Under the pieces are notes generated by a model, which worked only from the letters and a program-made list of their open reading frames with translations, did no database searches and was not told where the DNA came from. A program made the position numbers and the translations under genes. A stretch of DNA of 64,000 nt from Dehalococcoidia bacterium (lineage in GTDB: Bacteria; Chloroflexota; Dehalococcoidia; E44-bin15). The stretch is from assembly GCA_035528575.1 (NCBI GenBank), contig DATKYK010000017.1:47853-111852 (forward strand), written 5' to 3'. Shown piece by piece: positions 19,444 to 26,793 of this stretch (positions are counted from its first letter, which is position 1; each line of letters begins with the position of its first letter).

Positions 19444-20720
19444 TCTCGCTTCTCCCCCTCCAGACCGAAAAGATCACGGACCAATTCAGTATAGCTTTCT
19501 TCTTTGTGGGCATTTTCCTTGAGGCACTGTATTGGTTCATGGAGTATTTTCCTTACGATTGCCTTAGTCATGGATTCCAGGCTAGCTCGCTCCTCGTCGG
19601 ACAGCCCCTGAAGCTTCTTGAAGGTTATGTTCAATTGGCGAAGGCGTATCTCCTCAGCCTTATTTACCAGGGCGCTCACCGTAGGCCTCACCTCCAGAGC
19701 CTGCCACCACCGGAAGAACTTATCTGCCTGTGTCTCTACGATCGCTGAAGCACCACGGATTTCCTTCTCTCTCAGCTCACGGTTTGAATCTGAAACCTCG
19801 CTAAGGTGGTCAATGTTGTACAGGAATACATTATTTATTTGCTCAACCGCCGGATCCACATCCCGGGGAACTGCAATATCAATGATCACAAGAGGAAGCT
19901 TTGGGCGAGTTTCCATGGCCTCTTTCACAAGGTTAAGATCCAATACTAGATGTGGTGCTCCGGTACAGCTAATGACTACGTCTGAGGTGCTCAACTCAGC
20001 TTTTATATCGCTAATGGCAGCTGATCTCCCCCCCAGCATCGCTGCTAGAGTTGAAGCTCTCTCTTCTGATCGGGCGGTAACAGCTATATAGCGAGCACCC
20101 CTTTCTCTGGCTGCTTTGGCCACTAACATGCCAGCTTCGCTAGCGCCGATAACCAGAATTCTACGGTTGCTGAGGTTACCGATAACTCCTATTGCCAGGT
20201 CTACCGCCACGGAACTGACCGAAAGCGCATTTCTGCTAATCAAGGTCTCGTCCCTAACCAGCCTGCCTGTGCGGATAGCGTTCCGGAAGAGATTGCGTAA
20301 GGGAAAATTTACCGTTCGCACCTTTTCAGCAGCCTCCAATGCTCGCCCCACCTGTCCAAGGATCTCAAACTCGCCGATTATCATTGAGTCGAGCCCGGAA
20401 GCCACGCGAAAAAGATGCTCTATGGCCTCTTTATCCCTATACGCATAAACATAGTGTCGCAGGTCAGCGCCGGAGATGTTTGAATAAGTTTTTAGGAAGT
20501 CGATGCTGGCTTGCTTTGCATAACTGCTATCGCCGTTCACAGTGTAAATCTCAGTCCGGTTGCATGTGGAGAGAATAACGCCTTTGCCCACATAGCTACC
20601 TAGCGAAACCAGGGCATCGCCGAGCTGGCTGGTGCTGATAGCCAGCCTCTCGCGGGTCGCAACCGTCGTTGTGCTGTGATTTACGCCGACCAAGCAAAGA
20701 TAGGAAGCAACTGGCTTCAC
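19440..20720 (-). CDS. hemA: Glutamyl-tRNA reductase
   Basis: It reduces glutamyl-tRNA(Glu) to glutamate-1-semialdehyde with NADPH, the committed and usually regulated step of tetrapyrrole synthesis. The 426-residue protein has the catalytic cysteine C53 in LSTCNRTEIY and GEFEILGQVG. The NADPH-binding domain has the motif ILVIGASEAGMLVAKAA, and a C-terminal helical dimerisation domain follows. Initiation is at a GTG (20720) right after the met8-like gene stop, with GGGAG upstream. It is not the first gene of the operon, so control of flux would come from the upstream promoter/regulator. Confidence 0.97.
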   Translation of the reverse strand: MKPVASYLCLVGVNHSTTTVATRERLAISTSQLGDALVSLGSYVGKGVILSTCNRTEIYTVNGDSSYAKQASIDFLKTYSNISGADLRHYVYAYRDKEAIEHLFRVASGLDSMIIGEFEILGQVGRALEAAEKVRTVNFPLRNLFRNAIRTGRLVRDETLISRNALSVSSVAVDLAIGVIGNLSNRRILVIGASEAGMLVAKAARERGARYIAVTARSEERASTLAAMLGGRSAAISDIKAELSTSDVVISCTGAPHLVLDLNLVKEAMETRPKLPLVIIDIAVPRDVDPAVEQINNVFLYNIDHLSEVSDSNRELREKEIRGASAIVETQADKFFRWWQALEVRPTVSALVNKAEEIRLRQLNITFKKLQGLSDEERASLESMTKAIVRKILHEPIQCLKENAHKEESYTELVRDLFGLEGEKRE

Positions 20721-20721
20721 C

Positions 20722-21387
20722 TCATGACTCCCTTCGTCCCAGCTTCTCTAGATTGGTTAGGAGGATCGCTTTCACTTCCTCAATTCGGCCTGCCTGCACC
20801 ATGTCTATTAACGGGTCCAGATCTAGGACCTCTTGCCAGTCATCGCTTTCAACCGTAATCCCTCTTCTCTTCAATTCAGATCGAACCTCACTGACCAGTA
20901 CGGCCAAAGAGGCATATTCAGTACCGAAGTCTTTCTCTAAATTGGCTCGGATTTTCCGCGCCAGTGCCGGGCTCCTCCCCCCGGTAGAGACGGCGATCGT
21001 AACATCGCCGCGGCTAAGATGCGAGGGAACAATAAAATCAGAGCGATGGGGATCATCTACTACATTAATCAGAATTCCTCTTCCCTTGGCTTCTGCAGCT
21101 ACTTCCTCGTTCGTTTTGCCGTTGTCGGTAGCGGCTATAGCAATGAGGGCATCCACCAGATCACCCTGGGCATAATCTCTGGAAAGAAGGTGCACTTCCC
21201 CCCTCTCAGCCAGCTTACCCAGCTCTTGACAAGGGTCGGCGCTGATCACCTCGACGCTGGCCCCGTGCTTAAGAAGCGCATTTACCTTGCGAAGGGCGAC
21301 CTGCCCACCACCGACCACCACACATTTCCTGCCCCTGATATTCAGAAAAATCGGGTAGTAGGGAGATGCTTGCTCGTGTCCATTCAT
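20722..21387 (-). CDS. Precorrin-2 dehydrogenase / sirohydrochlorin ferrochelatase (Met8, CysG N-terminal type)
   Basis: This 221-residue protein matches the NAD-dependent dehydrogenase that turns precorrin-2 into sirohydrochlorin. Some members also insert iron. The Rossmann motif VVVGGGQVALRKVNALLKHG lies at about 19-38. The segment VPSHLSRGDVTIAVSTGGRSPALAR is characteristic. The C-terminal helical domain is intact. Since no separate CbiK/SirB chelatase is in the operon, this protein may supply both activities, which is an inference. Its start overlaps the upstream gene. Confidence 0.93.
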   Translation of the reverse strand: MNGHEQASPYYPIFLNIRGRKCVVVGGGQVALRKVNALLKHGASVEVISADPCQELGKLAERGEVHLLSRDYAQGDLVDALIAIAATDNGKTNEEVAAEAKGRGILINVVDDPHRSDFIVPSHLSRGDVTIAVSTGGRSPALARKIRANLEKDFGTEYASLAVLVSEVRSELKRRGITVESDDWQEVLDLDPLIDMVQAGRIEEVKAILLTNLEKLGRRES

Positions 21388-22391
21388 ACTTGATACCTTA
21401 TTCTCACCTTCTTGAATTCTCTAACGCTGAATAGCACTACGTTGTCCTTACAGCCGGTCTGACGGGATACTTGGCTCACCACGCCCTGGCAGGCTTCTTT
21501 GGTACGCCCATGGATCATGGCGAAGAGGTTATACGGCCAGAGCGAATTGGTTCTCCGTTCGTAGCAATGACTGACCTCCCGAAAGGCTGCCAGCTTTCTT
21601 CCCACCTTGTCCACTATGTCCGGTGGAACTATCCAGCAGGCCATAGCGTTTGCCACGAAACCAATTCTGTTGTGCTTTATGGAGGCACCAAAGCGTCGCA
21701 TTAAGCCGCGCTGCTTTAGAGAGCGAAAGCGATTCAGGAATTCATTCACATCCATGTGCAGCCTCGCTGATAACAGGTCAAAGGGCCTCTCCAAGAGGGG
21801 TAGGTCCTGCTGCAGCTCGTTGATCAATGCACGGTCGGCGGGCGACAACTGGTCGTCTATATGTGATGACCTGTTATAATCGATGCCGGTGTCCGGCAGC
21901 GCTTCACCGTTCCCATGCATATCAAAATAGACCCCTATTTTGAAAACCTTCAGTGCCGGTAGATCGAGAATATCGTCGGCACAAATGAGACCGTTTAATT
22001 TCCGCAGCTCGCTCTTCATATCCACCCTGTGAGGAAGGGCCAGGGTGAACCACAGATTGAAACGGTTATCACGTTGGTAGCAATGGCTGACTCCGGGGTG
22101 TTCGCTTATAACCCGAGCAGCATTATCCAGCCTGCTCTCAGGGACCCTCATTGCTACAAGGGTAGTACGGTAGCCCAGGCTCCCGGCATGGAAGACAGGG
22201 CCTATCTGACGAACGATTCCCACGGTCTTCAGCCTCTCGATTCTATGGATTACCTGCCCTGCGCTAATACCCAGCTGCAGCCCTAAATCGGAAAAGGGCT
22301 CCCTGACGAGAGGGAATTCAGCCTGTATCAGGTTAATCAGCCCTCTATCAATATCATCAAGGCCTGCAATATCATTAAGGCCTGTTTTCAA
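21384..22391 (-). CDS. Fused siroheme decarboxylase (AhbA/AhbB, NirDL-like)
   Basis: Two Lrp/AsnC-type modules are joined in one 335-residue chain. The first carries VREPFSDLGLQLGIS and SHCYQRDNRFNLWFTL; the second has LERPFDLLSARLH and SHCYERRTNSLWPYNLFA. AhbA and AhbB are usually separate proteins that together remove two acetate carboxyls of siroheme to give 12,18-didecarboxysiroheme. Fusions occur in NirDL of heme d1 makers. I chose the TTG at 22391, preceded by GGAG and overlapping the radical SAM gene by 17 bases. Sequence upstream of it in this frame is unlike the family. Confidence 0.88.
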   Translation of the reverse strand: MKTGLNDIAGLDDIDRGLINLIQAEFPLVREPFSDLGLQLGISAGQVIHRIERLKTVGIVRQIGPVFHAGSLGYRTTLVAMRVPESRLDNAARVISEHPGVSHCYQRDNRFNLWFTLALPHRVDMKSELRKLNGLICADDILDLPALKVFKIGVYFDMHGNGEALPDTGIDYNRSSHIDDQLSPADRALINELQQDLPLLERPFDLLSARLHMDVNEFLNRFRSLKQRGLMRRFGASIKHNRIGFVANAMACWIVPPDIVDKVGRKLAAFREVSHCYERRTNSLWPYNLFAMIHGRTKEACQGVVSQVSRQTGCKDNVVLFSVREFKKVRIRYQV

Positions 22392-23535
22392 CCTGTGCTC
22401 CCTCGCTGACTGCCTTTGTCTGTCTTTGCAGTGCGCCCGGCTCATAGATGCAGTATGGCTCCGCAGCCAGGTAGTCCCCTGTGGCTTCATACGCTCTAGC
22501 TCTGCACCCACCACATACCCTTTTATACTCACAGACACCACATTTCCCTTTAATGTTGGAGAGATCTCTCAACTCACGAAATAGGGGCGAACCTTCCCAG
22601 ATCTTGCCGAAGCTTTCCTTTCTAATGTTGCCGGCCTCTACATCGAGGTACCCGCATCCCTGTACCCTCCCTCGGTGAGAGACGAAGCAATAGCCTATAC
22701 CGGCCAGGCAGCCGCGGGTGAGCGATGCCATAGGACCATGCGTGTCGGCAGTTTTGGGTTTATCGGGCTCAATCTTTGCATCCCTCTGCACTATGACCCG
22801 CATGTAGTGGGGCGCGTCTGTAGGCTTGAAGAACATACTGTCTCCCAGTTCCATTTGTTTATCATATATCCAATTCAATATCCGCTCATATTCTTGAGGG
22901 CTAAGCTCCTCTGCTCTGAGCCCCTTGCCCCGCCCCGTTGGTACCAGCATGAAGGGGTGAAAAGCAACAGCCCCCACTCTTAGCGCCAAATCGAGCAGGT
23001 CATCCAGGTAGCGGGCATTCATCCTGGTAACCGTGCAATTAATCTGAACGTCGATGCCTGCTTTACGGGCCTCGGCTATACCTGCCACAGCAGCTTCAAA
23101 TGCACCTGCCTTGCCCCGGAATTTATCCTGCAGTTCGGGAACTGGGAAGTCTACGCTCACCCCAATTCGTGATACCGGGACATCCTTTAAACGGGCAGCA
23201 GTCTCCTCGGTGATGAGCGTACCGTTGCTGCCCATGACAACTCGTAGTCCCTTGGTCACGGCATATCGGGCAATCTCGAATAGATCTTGGCGTAGCAACG
23301 GCTCGCCACCGCTGAGGATCAAGATTGGCCTACCCACTTCGAGGATCTCATCGATGAGGCGGAGGCATTCCTCAGTCGAAAGCTCGCCCTCGTAATGGCC
23401 ATAGCCCGCCGACGCCCGGCAGTGAGCGCAAAACAGATTGCAGCTTCGAGTAATCTCCCAGGCCACCAGTTTCAAGCTGGGTTGAATCTTGTCCGTGGGA
23501 TTGGGACGACCCCTTCTGAACGCTACTTCTCTCAC
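22375..23535 (-). CDS. Radical SAM heme synthase, AhbD-like
   Basis: This 386-residue radical SAM protein carries the cluster motif C32-X3-C36-X2-C39 in RSCNLFCAHCRAS. A SPASM-like C-terminal region holds additional cysteines (CGVCEYKRVCGGCRA). In the siroheme-dependent pathway AhbD oxidatively decarboxylates the two propionates of iron-coproporphyrin III to the vinyls of heme b. LILSGGEPLLRQDLFE and VVMGSNGTLI also fit this group. Assignment as AhbD rather than AhbC rests on the CRASAGYG...ELST signature and on a second, NirJ/AhbC-like paralogue directly upstream. Confidence 0.85.
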   Translation of the reverse strand: MREVAFRRGRPNPTDKIQPSLKLVAWEITRSCNLFCAHCRASAGYGHYEGELSTEECLRLIDEILEVGRPILILSGGEPLLRQDLFEIARYAVTKGLRVVMGSNGTLITEETAARLKDVPVSRIGVSVDFPVPELQDKFRGKAGAFEAAVAGIAEARKAGIDVQINCTVTRMNARYLDDLLDLALRVGAVAFHPFMLVPTGRGKGLRAEELSPQEYERILNWIYDKQMELGDSMFFKPTDAPHYMRVIVQRDAKIEPDKPKTADTHGPMASLTRGCLAGIGYCFVSHRGRVQGCGYLDVEAGNIRKESFGKIWEGSPLFRELRDLSNIKGKCGVCEYKRVCGGCRARAYEATGDYLAAEPYCIYEPGALQRQTKAVSEGAQVENRP

Positions 23536-24704
23536 TGGGTCAATCCAATCTCCTCATCAGTTAGATAGCATGCTGGGTCTTCTGCCCAGACATCACCGAA
23601 AACCGCCTCCCCTCGGACCCGCAGGTTTCCGTTGCAAAGGTCGAGGTGCTGACACTGGCCACAGCGGCCTCTCAGCAGCCCCTTCCTATCCTTTAGCCCC
23701 CGCATCAGTGGTTCAGAGGTATCCATCCATATATCGCCGAATTTTCGCTGGCGCACGTTCCCCAGAGAGTAATGCCACCAGAATTGATCGGGGTGAACAT
23801 TTCCCAAATTATCTACCGCCCCAATTCGGATGCCTGAGTTATTGCCCCCATTTGCTCTAAGTAGAGCCAAGACCCTACTAGCACGCTGGGGATCTTGATT
23901 CTTTAACTTGAGGTAGAGGTAAACGCCATCAGCATGATTGCCCACGGTTAGGATTTCCTTTCGATGTCCACGTTTATTAAGCTCCAGGGTATGCTTACAT
24001 ATCATGTCTATTACAGCTCTGGTCTCAGAGGGGCCCAGGTCATCCTTTCTCATTCCCTCTGCTCTACCTGCATAGGCGAGATGATAAAAACAAATCCGAT
24101 CAATACCTTCCTGTTCTACCAATCTGAAAATGGCTGGTATATCCTCATAGTTGGAGCGAGTAATAGTTAACCTAAGAGAAACCCGTTGCCCCAGGGCTAT
24201 GCAGCTTCGGATGCCCTGGAGGGTTGCCTGGTAGGCGCCCCTTTTACCGCGAAAGCGGTCGTTGTCCGCCCCGATGCCGTCTAAGCTGATCCCAACTTCT
24301 CTAAAATCGACGCTGCGCATCTTTCTGGCTACCGGCTCTGTAATAAGGGTTCCATTGGTGGAAAGGACAGGAATTACTCCTTGGTCTTGAGCAAACCCCG
24401 CCAGTTCAAAGATGTCTTCTCTAAGTAGCGGCTCACCTCCGGAGAACAGGAGCACGGGCACGCCGAAATCCGCCAGGTCACGAATGAGTGCCTTTCCCTC
24501 CCCGGTGTCCATCTCTTCGGGATGTCCTCGGCTGGTGGCACTAGCGTAGCAATGGATGCAATGCAGGTTGCATTGCCTAGTACAGTTCCAAACAACAATG
24601 GGAGGTGAGAAACCATTTGATGGCAAACTAAGCTCTTTGTGACCGTAGCGAAGGTGGTCATCTGGCCCAACGTGGTCACAAAGTAGCCGGGAGATGGAGA
24701 TCAC
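23532..24704 (-). CDS. Radical SAM protein, AhbC/NirJ-like
   Basis: The 390-residue protein has C45-X3-C49-X2-C52 in RQCNLHCIHCYASA. The tract VLLFSGGEPLLREDIFELAG, ISLDGIGADNDRFRG and CFYHLAYAGRAEGM are typical of NirJ/AhbC. The C-terminal cysteines (GRCGQCQHLDLCNGN) would hold an auxiliary cluster. AhbC removes the acetate side chains of 12,18-didecarboxysiroheme to give iron-coproporphyrin III. The ATG overlaps the stop of the regulator gene by four bases. The heme d1 role of NirJ is less likely here because no nirS/nirF-type genes are present in the window. Confidence 0.86.
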   Translation of the reverse strand: MISISRLLCDHVGPDDHLRYGHKELSLPSNGFSPPIVVWNCTRQCNLHCIHCYASATSRGHPEEMDTGEGKALIRDLADFGVPVLLFSGGEPLLREDIFELAGFAQDQGVIPVLSTNGTLITEPVARKMRSVDFREVGISLDGIGADNDRFRGKRGAYQATLQGIRSCIALGQRVSLRLTITRSNYEDIPAIFRLVEQEGIDRICFYHLAYAGRAEGMRKDDLGPSETRAVIDMICKHTLELNKRGHRKEILTVGNHADGVYLYLKLKNQDPQRASRVLALLRANGGNNSGIRIGAVDNLGNVHPDQFWWHYSLGNVRQRKFGDIWMDTSEPLMRGLKDRKGLLRGRCGQCQHLDLCNGNLRVRGEAVFGDVWAEDPACYLTDEEIGLTQ

Positions 24705-25375
24705 AGGTCATTGCCTCTATTGTTGCTATGTCGGAGTGTATTTCGATTTTTCTCGTACGCCGTTATCAGCGAGACTAGAGCTTCGTCCATAACGTGACTT
24801 ACGAGGGGTATAGCCTCGATTGCGCGCTCATTCAGCGCCTCCCTACCTTTCATGAGGCGAGTAGCCGCATTTACTACTGGATCACGGTGCTGAATGAAAG
24901 CCTCGATGGAATCGGTGAGTGATAGCCCTAGCTTTGCCAGTGTCTCACCAAAGTCACTCCCAACGTCTCGGACAAGCTCAACGTTCTCCTCTCGTTTAAG
25001 CGGCTCGGTTATGTATTTGATAACAAGGTTAAGGAGTCGCCTGCCAGCCTCAGCCAAATGTTGCTGGGATTCGCTGTCAAGCTCTTTATACCACGAAGTT
25101 GAACTGAATAGCGTATGGGCAATTTCGCGGTGTAATGGCGCAGCATGCTCTAGCTCGGTGACTAAGTCCTTAATGGTGTGCACCCTTTTTTGCGACCCCA
25201 TAAACTGATGTAGCTCCACTCTGGAGTAGCGGCGGTGACCGCCGGGTGTAATAAAAGCCCTAATCTTACCGTCATCGGTCCACTGGCGTAGCGTTGTTTC
25301 GCTAACCCCGAGAAGGCGACTAGCTTCACTTATACTGATCTGTGATCGTTGGCTCAAAGATTTTAGTCTTGGCAT
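24701..25375 (-). CDS. MerR/excisionase-type HTH regulator heading the heme operon
   Basis: A winged helix-turn-helix at about 10-60 (ISEASRLLGVSETTLRQWTD and GGHRRYSRVELHQFMG) is followed by a purely helical C-terminal half (about 85-215). That half resembles sensory helical bundles rather than the usual MerR metal-binding loop; no cysteine cluster is present. The ATG at 25375 is preferred to an in-frame TTG at 25402, because a perfect palindrome occupies the DNA between them. Being the first gene of the operon suggests autoregulation and control by a tetrapyrrole, metal or redox signal. The ligand is unknown. Confidence 0.82.
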   Translation of the reverse strand: MPRLKSLSQRSQISISEASRLLGVSETTLRQWTDDGKIRAFITPGGHRRYSRVELHQFMGSQKRVHTIKDLVTELEHAAPLHREIAHTLFSSTSWYKELDSESQQHLAEAGRRLLNLVIKYITEPLKREENVELVRDVGSDFGETLAKLGLSLTDSIEAFIQHRDPVVNAATRLMKGREALNERAIEAIPLVSHVMDEALVSLITAYEKNRNTLRHSNNRGNDL

Positions 25376-25384
25376 AGACCACTC

Positions 25385-25399
25385 ATTCCAGGCTGGAAT
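25385..25399. promoter_or_regulatory. Perfect 15-base palindrome, candidate operator
   Basis: ATTCCAG-G-CTGGAAT is a 7-1-7 perfect palindrome 10 bases upstream of the regulator ATG and about 57 bases downstream of the predicted transcription start. Its position would suit autorepression of the heme operon. No second copy was noticed elsewhere in the window. Confidence 0.55.
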
Positions 25400-25462
25400 C
25401 AAAGATTCTATTCCGCTGCAAAATTGCCGAAATCTACAGAATACTCTAAAATTCTACGGTGC

Positions 25463-25491
25463 ATAATATATCATTGGAGCAACAAATGCAA
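25463..25491 (-). promoter_or_regulatory. Promoter of the tetrapyrrole operon
   Basis: On minus, TTGCAT (25491-25486), 17 bases and TATTAT (25468-25463) precede the regulator gene by about 90 bases. It is the only good promoter match seen before the ten overlapping genes, so one long transcript is likely. Confidence 0.6.
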
Positions 25492-25743
25492 CAGTAATAA
25501 CACTTTAGCATCCCAAGATAGATCGCTATGTATTAAAGAGAGAGTATAGCCCTGGAACCTGTTGCGGTATTTAGTAGCGGGCGATGTGAATGCTAGTGCG
25601 GTGAGACTATGATCAAGAGTCGTGGTGTCAATGTTTCGTATCTACGGAGACAACCCAATAAGGATTTCGGCACCTTTATTTATAGGAAAATTGCGGAGAA
25701 TTAGAAGGGAATTTCTTTTAGTAATGCTGATTATTTTAAGTTT
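25492..25743. other. Gap between heme-operon promoter and tRNA-Thr
   Basis: About 250 AT-rich bases lie here with no convincing gene. A 60-codon plus frame from 25622 ends inside the tRNA and is judged spurious. I looked for a cobalamin-type riboswitch here, because of the tetrapyrrole context, and saw none. Confidence 0.4.
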
Positions 25744-25815
25744 AGCCAGCGGTCGGAGTCGAACCGACGACCGGCGGTTTACGAAACCGCTGCTCTACCA
25801 CTGAGCTACGCTGGC
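25744..25815 (-). tRNA. tRNA-Thr(CGU)
   Basis: A complete 72-base cloverleaf is present: acceptor GCCAGCG/CGCTGGC, D arm GCTC...GAGC and anticodon stem GCGGT/ACCGC. The loop TTCGTAA has anticodon CGT, and the T arm is GTCGG/CCGAC with loop TTCGACT. CCA is not encoded. It is the only intact copy in the window, with a 3'-half fragment to the left (14470) and a 5'-half fragment to the right (40059). An integrase remnant reads into its 5' half. Confidence 0.95.
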
Positions 25816-26072
25816 ATCCAAAGCTAAATCTTGAAAAGTTGGCGTTAAATTGGCGTTATTTTTTTGAGATACCCCGTTTACTCCCGCTGGCAGCACTTCG
25901 TCCAGTAACGCCATAGCATCGCTTTGCATACCGTCAATTATATGGCTGTAGACATCCATTGTAAAGGCAACCGAGCTATGACCTAGCGCCTCTGAGATAA
26001 CCTTCGGCTTCGCACCACGAAGGAGTGCGAGACTGGCGAAGGATGCCTAAGGTCGTGGAATCGCACCCTCCC
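25795..26072 (-). pseudogene. Tyrosine recombinase (integrase) C-terminal remnant, frameshifted
   Basis: The catalytic core of a phage-type integrase is visible on minus. VRFHDLRH gives the box II H-x-x-R. After a one-base deletion (at 26041-26042) the next frame continues FASLALLRGAKPKVISEALG, then HSSVAFTMDVYSHI with the second histidine and the nucleophile tyrosine. The frame stops at 25795 inside the tRNA-Thr gene, as expected for an integrase next to its attachment site. The N-terminal half is missing; upstream DNA changes to unrelated sequence around 26113. It is non-functional as seen. Confidence 0.8.
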
Positions 26073-26112
26073 CAAGATAACGGCCATCCATAGCCTGGCA
26101 GCAAATAGGGTA

Positions 26113-26397
26113 ATCTCAAAGGATAAGATTAAAATTCGCAGCCTCGATGAAGTCGCTGTTGGCTGGGGAAAGCTGGAAACTGGATGTGACATACAAGAGT
26201 CCACCCCGACTCCCGGCGCGCCTACATACCGGTACGTAGAAGATCTCTATGGTCTGGCTAAGATAGGTGAAGACGAGCTCATGGACTCAGACTTCAACCT
26301 TCAAAATATACTGGTCGATAGCTTTTCCCGTGCCATCGCAGAGGCAGAGGGCGTGCCACCATTGGGAGAGGGTAAGCAAGAGGAAGCGTCAGGGTAA
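26113..26397 (+). pseudogene. 5'-truncated gene, possibly phage-derived
   Basis: An open plus frame has no start and begins within a 32-base repeat shared with 35994-36025. It translates as KDKIKIRSLDEVAVGWGKLE, continues through RYVEDLYGLAKIGEDELMDS, and ends EGKQEEASG. The codon pattern and acidic, well-folded look suggest the C-terminal about 92 residues of a real protein. I do not recognise the family; its place beside an integrase remnant suggests a prophage or island gene cut by recombination. Confidence 0.45.
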
Positions 26398-26499
26398 GCG
26401 TCACGATAGAGAAGCGGCTATATGGCTTAGGACTGGTTACTCCGCTTTCTAAAACCGCTCTGCTGGTGTATAATATTCATAGTGAATCTAATATTTTGT

Positions 26500-26749
26500 C
26501 TTTCGAGCTATTTTTACCTTTACCACCTCCGAAAAGAGCGCTTTTACGAATGAGGCTGACGGTGCCTCGATAGCGGAAGACTGGACATCATACCGTCCCC
26601 TTCTTCTTAGTACCCCAGACATTCCCAATCAGGCTAAACAGGCTCTTTACCTGCGCCTATCCCATGAGTGCCATTGCTGGTTTGAAATTAACGGGCACAG
26701 AAACACAGTAAGGGCGGCTATGACAAAGCAACGGATAACAGTGAATTGA
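26500..26749 (+). pseudogene. Possible coding remnant upstream of typA
   Basis: A stop-to-stop plus frame of about 83 codons includes GASIAEDWTSYRPLLLSTPD and QAKQALYLRLSHECHCWF, which read like genuine protein. There is no plausible start codon or ribosome site. It may be the remains of a gene lost during island turnover. The family is not recognised. Confidence 0.3.
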
Positions 26750-26793
26750 ATACGATGTAAACATGAATAGATAAAGGCAGGATTGCACCATAC

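Noticed and set aside
25403..25743. Cobalamin riboswitch before the heme operon
   Set aside because: The B12-box consensus and surrounding conserved pairs are absent.
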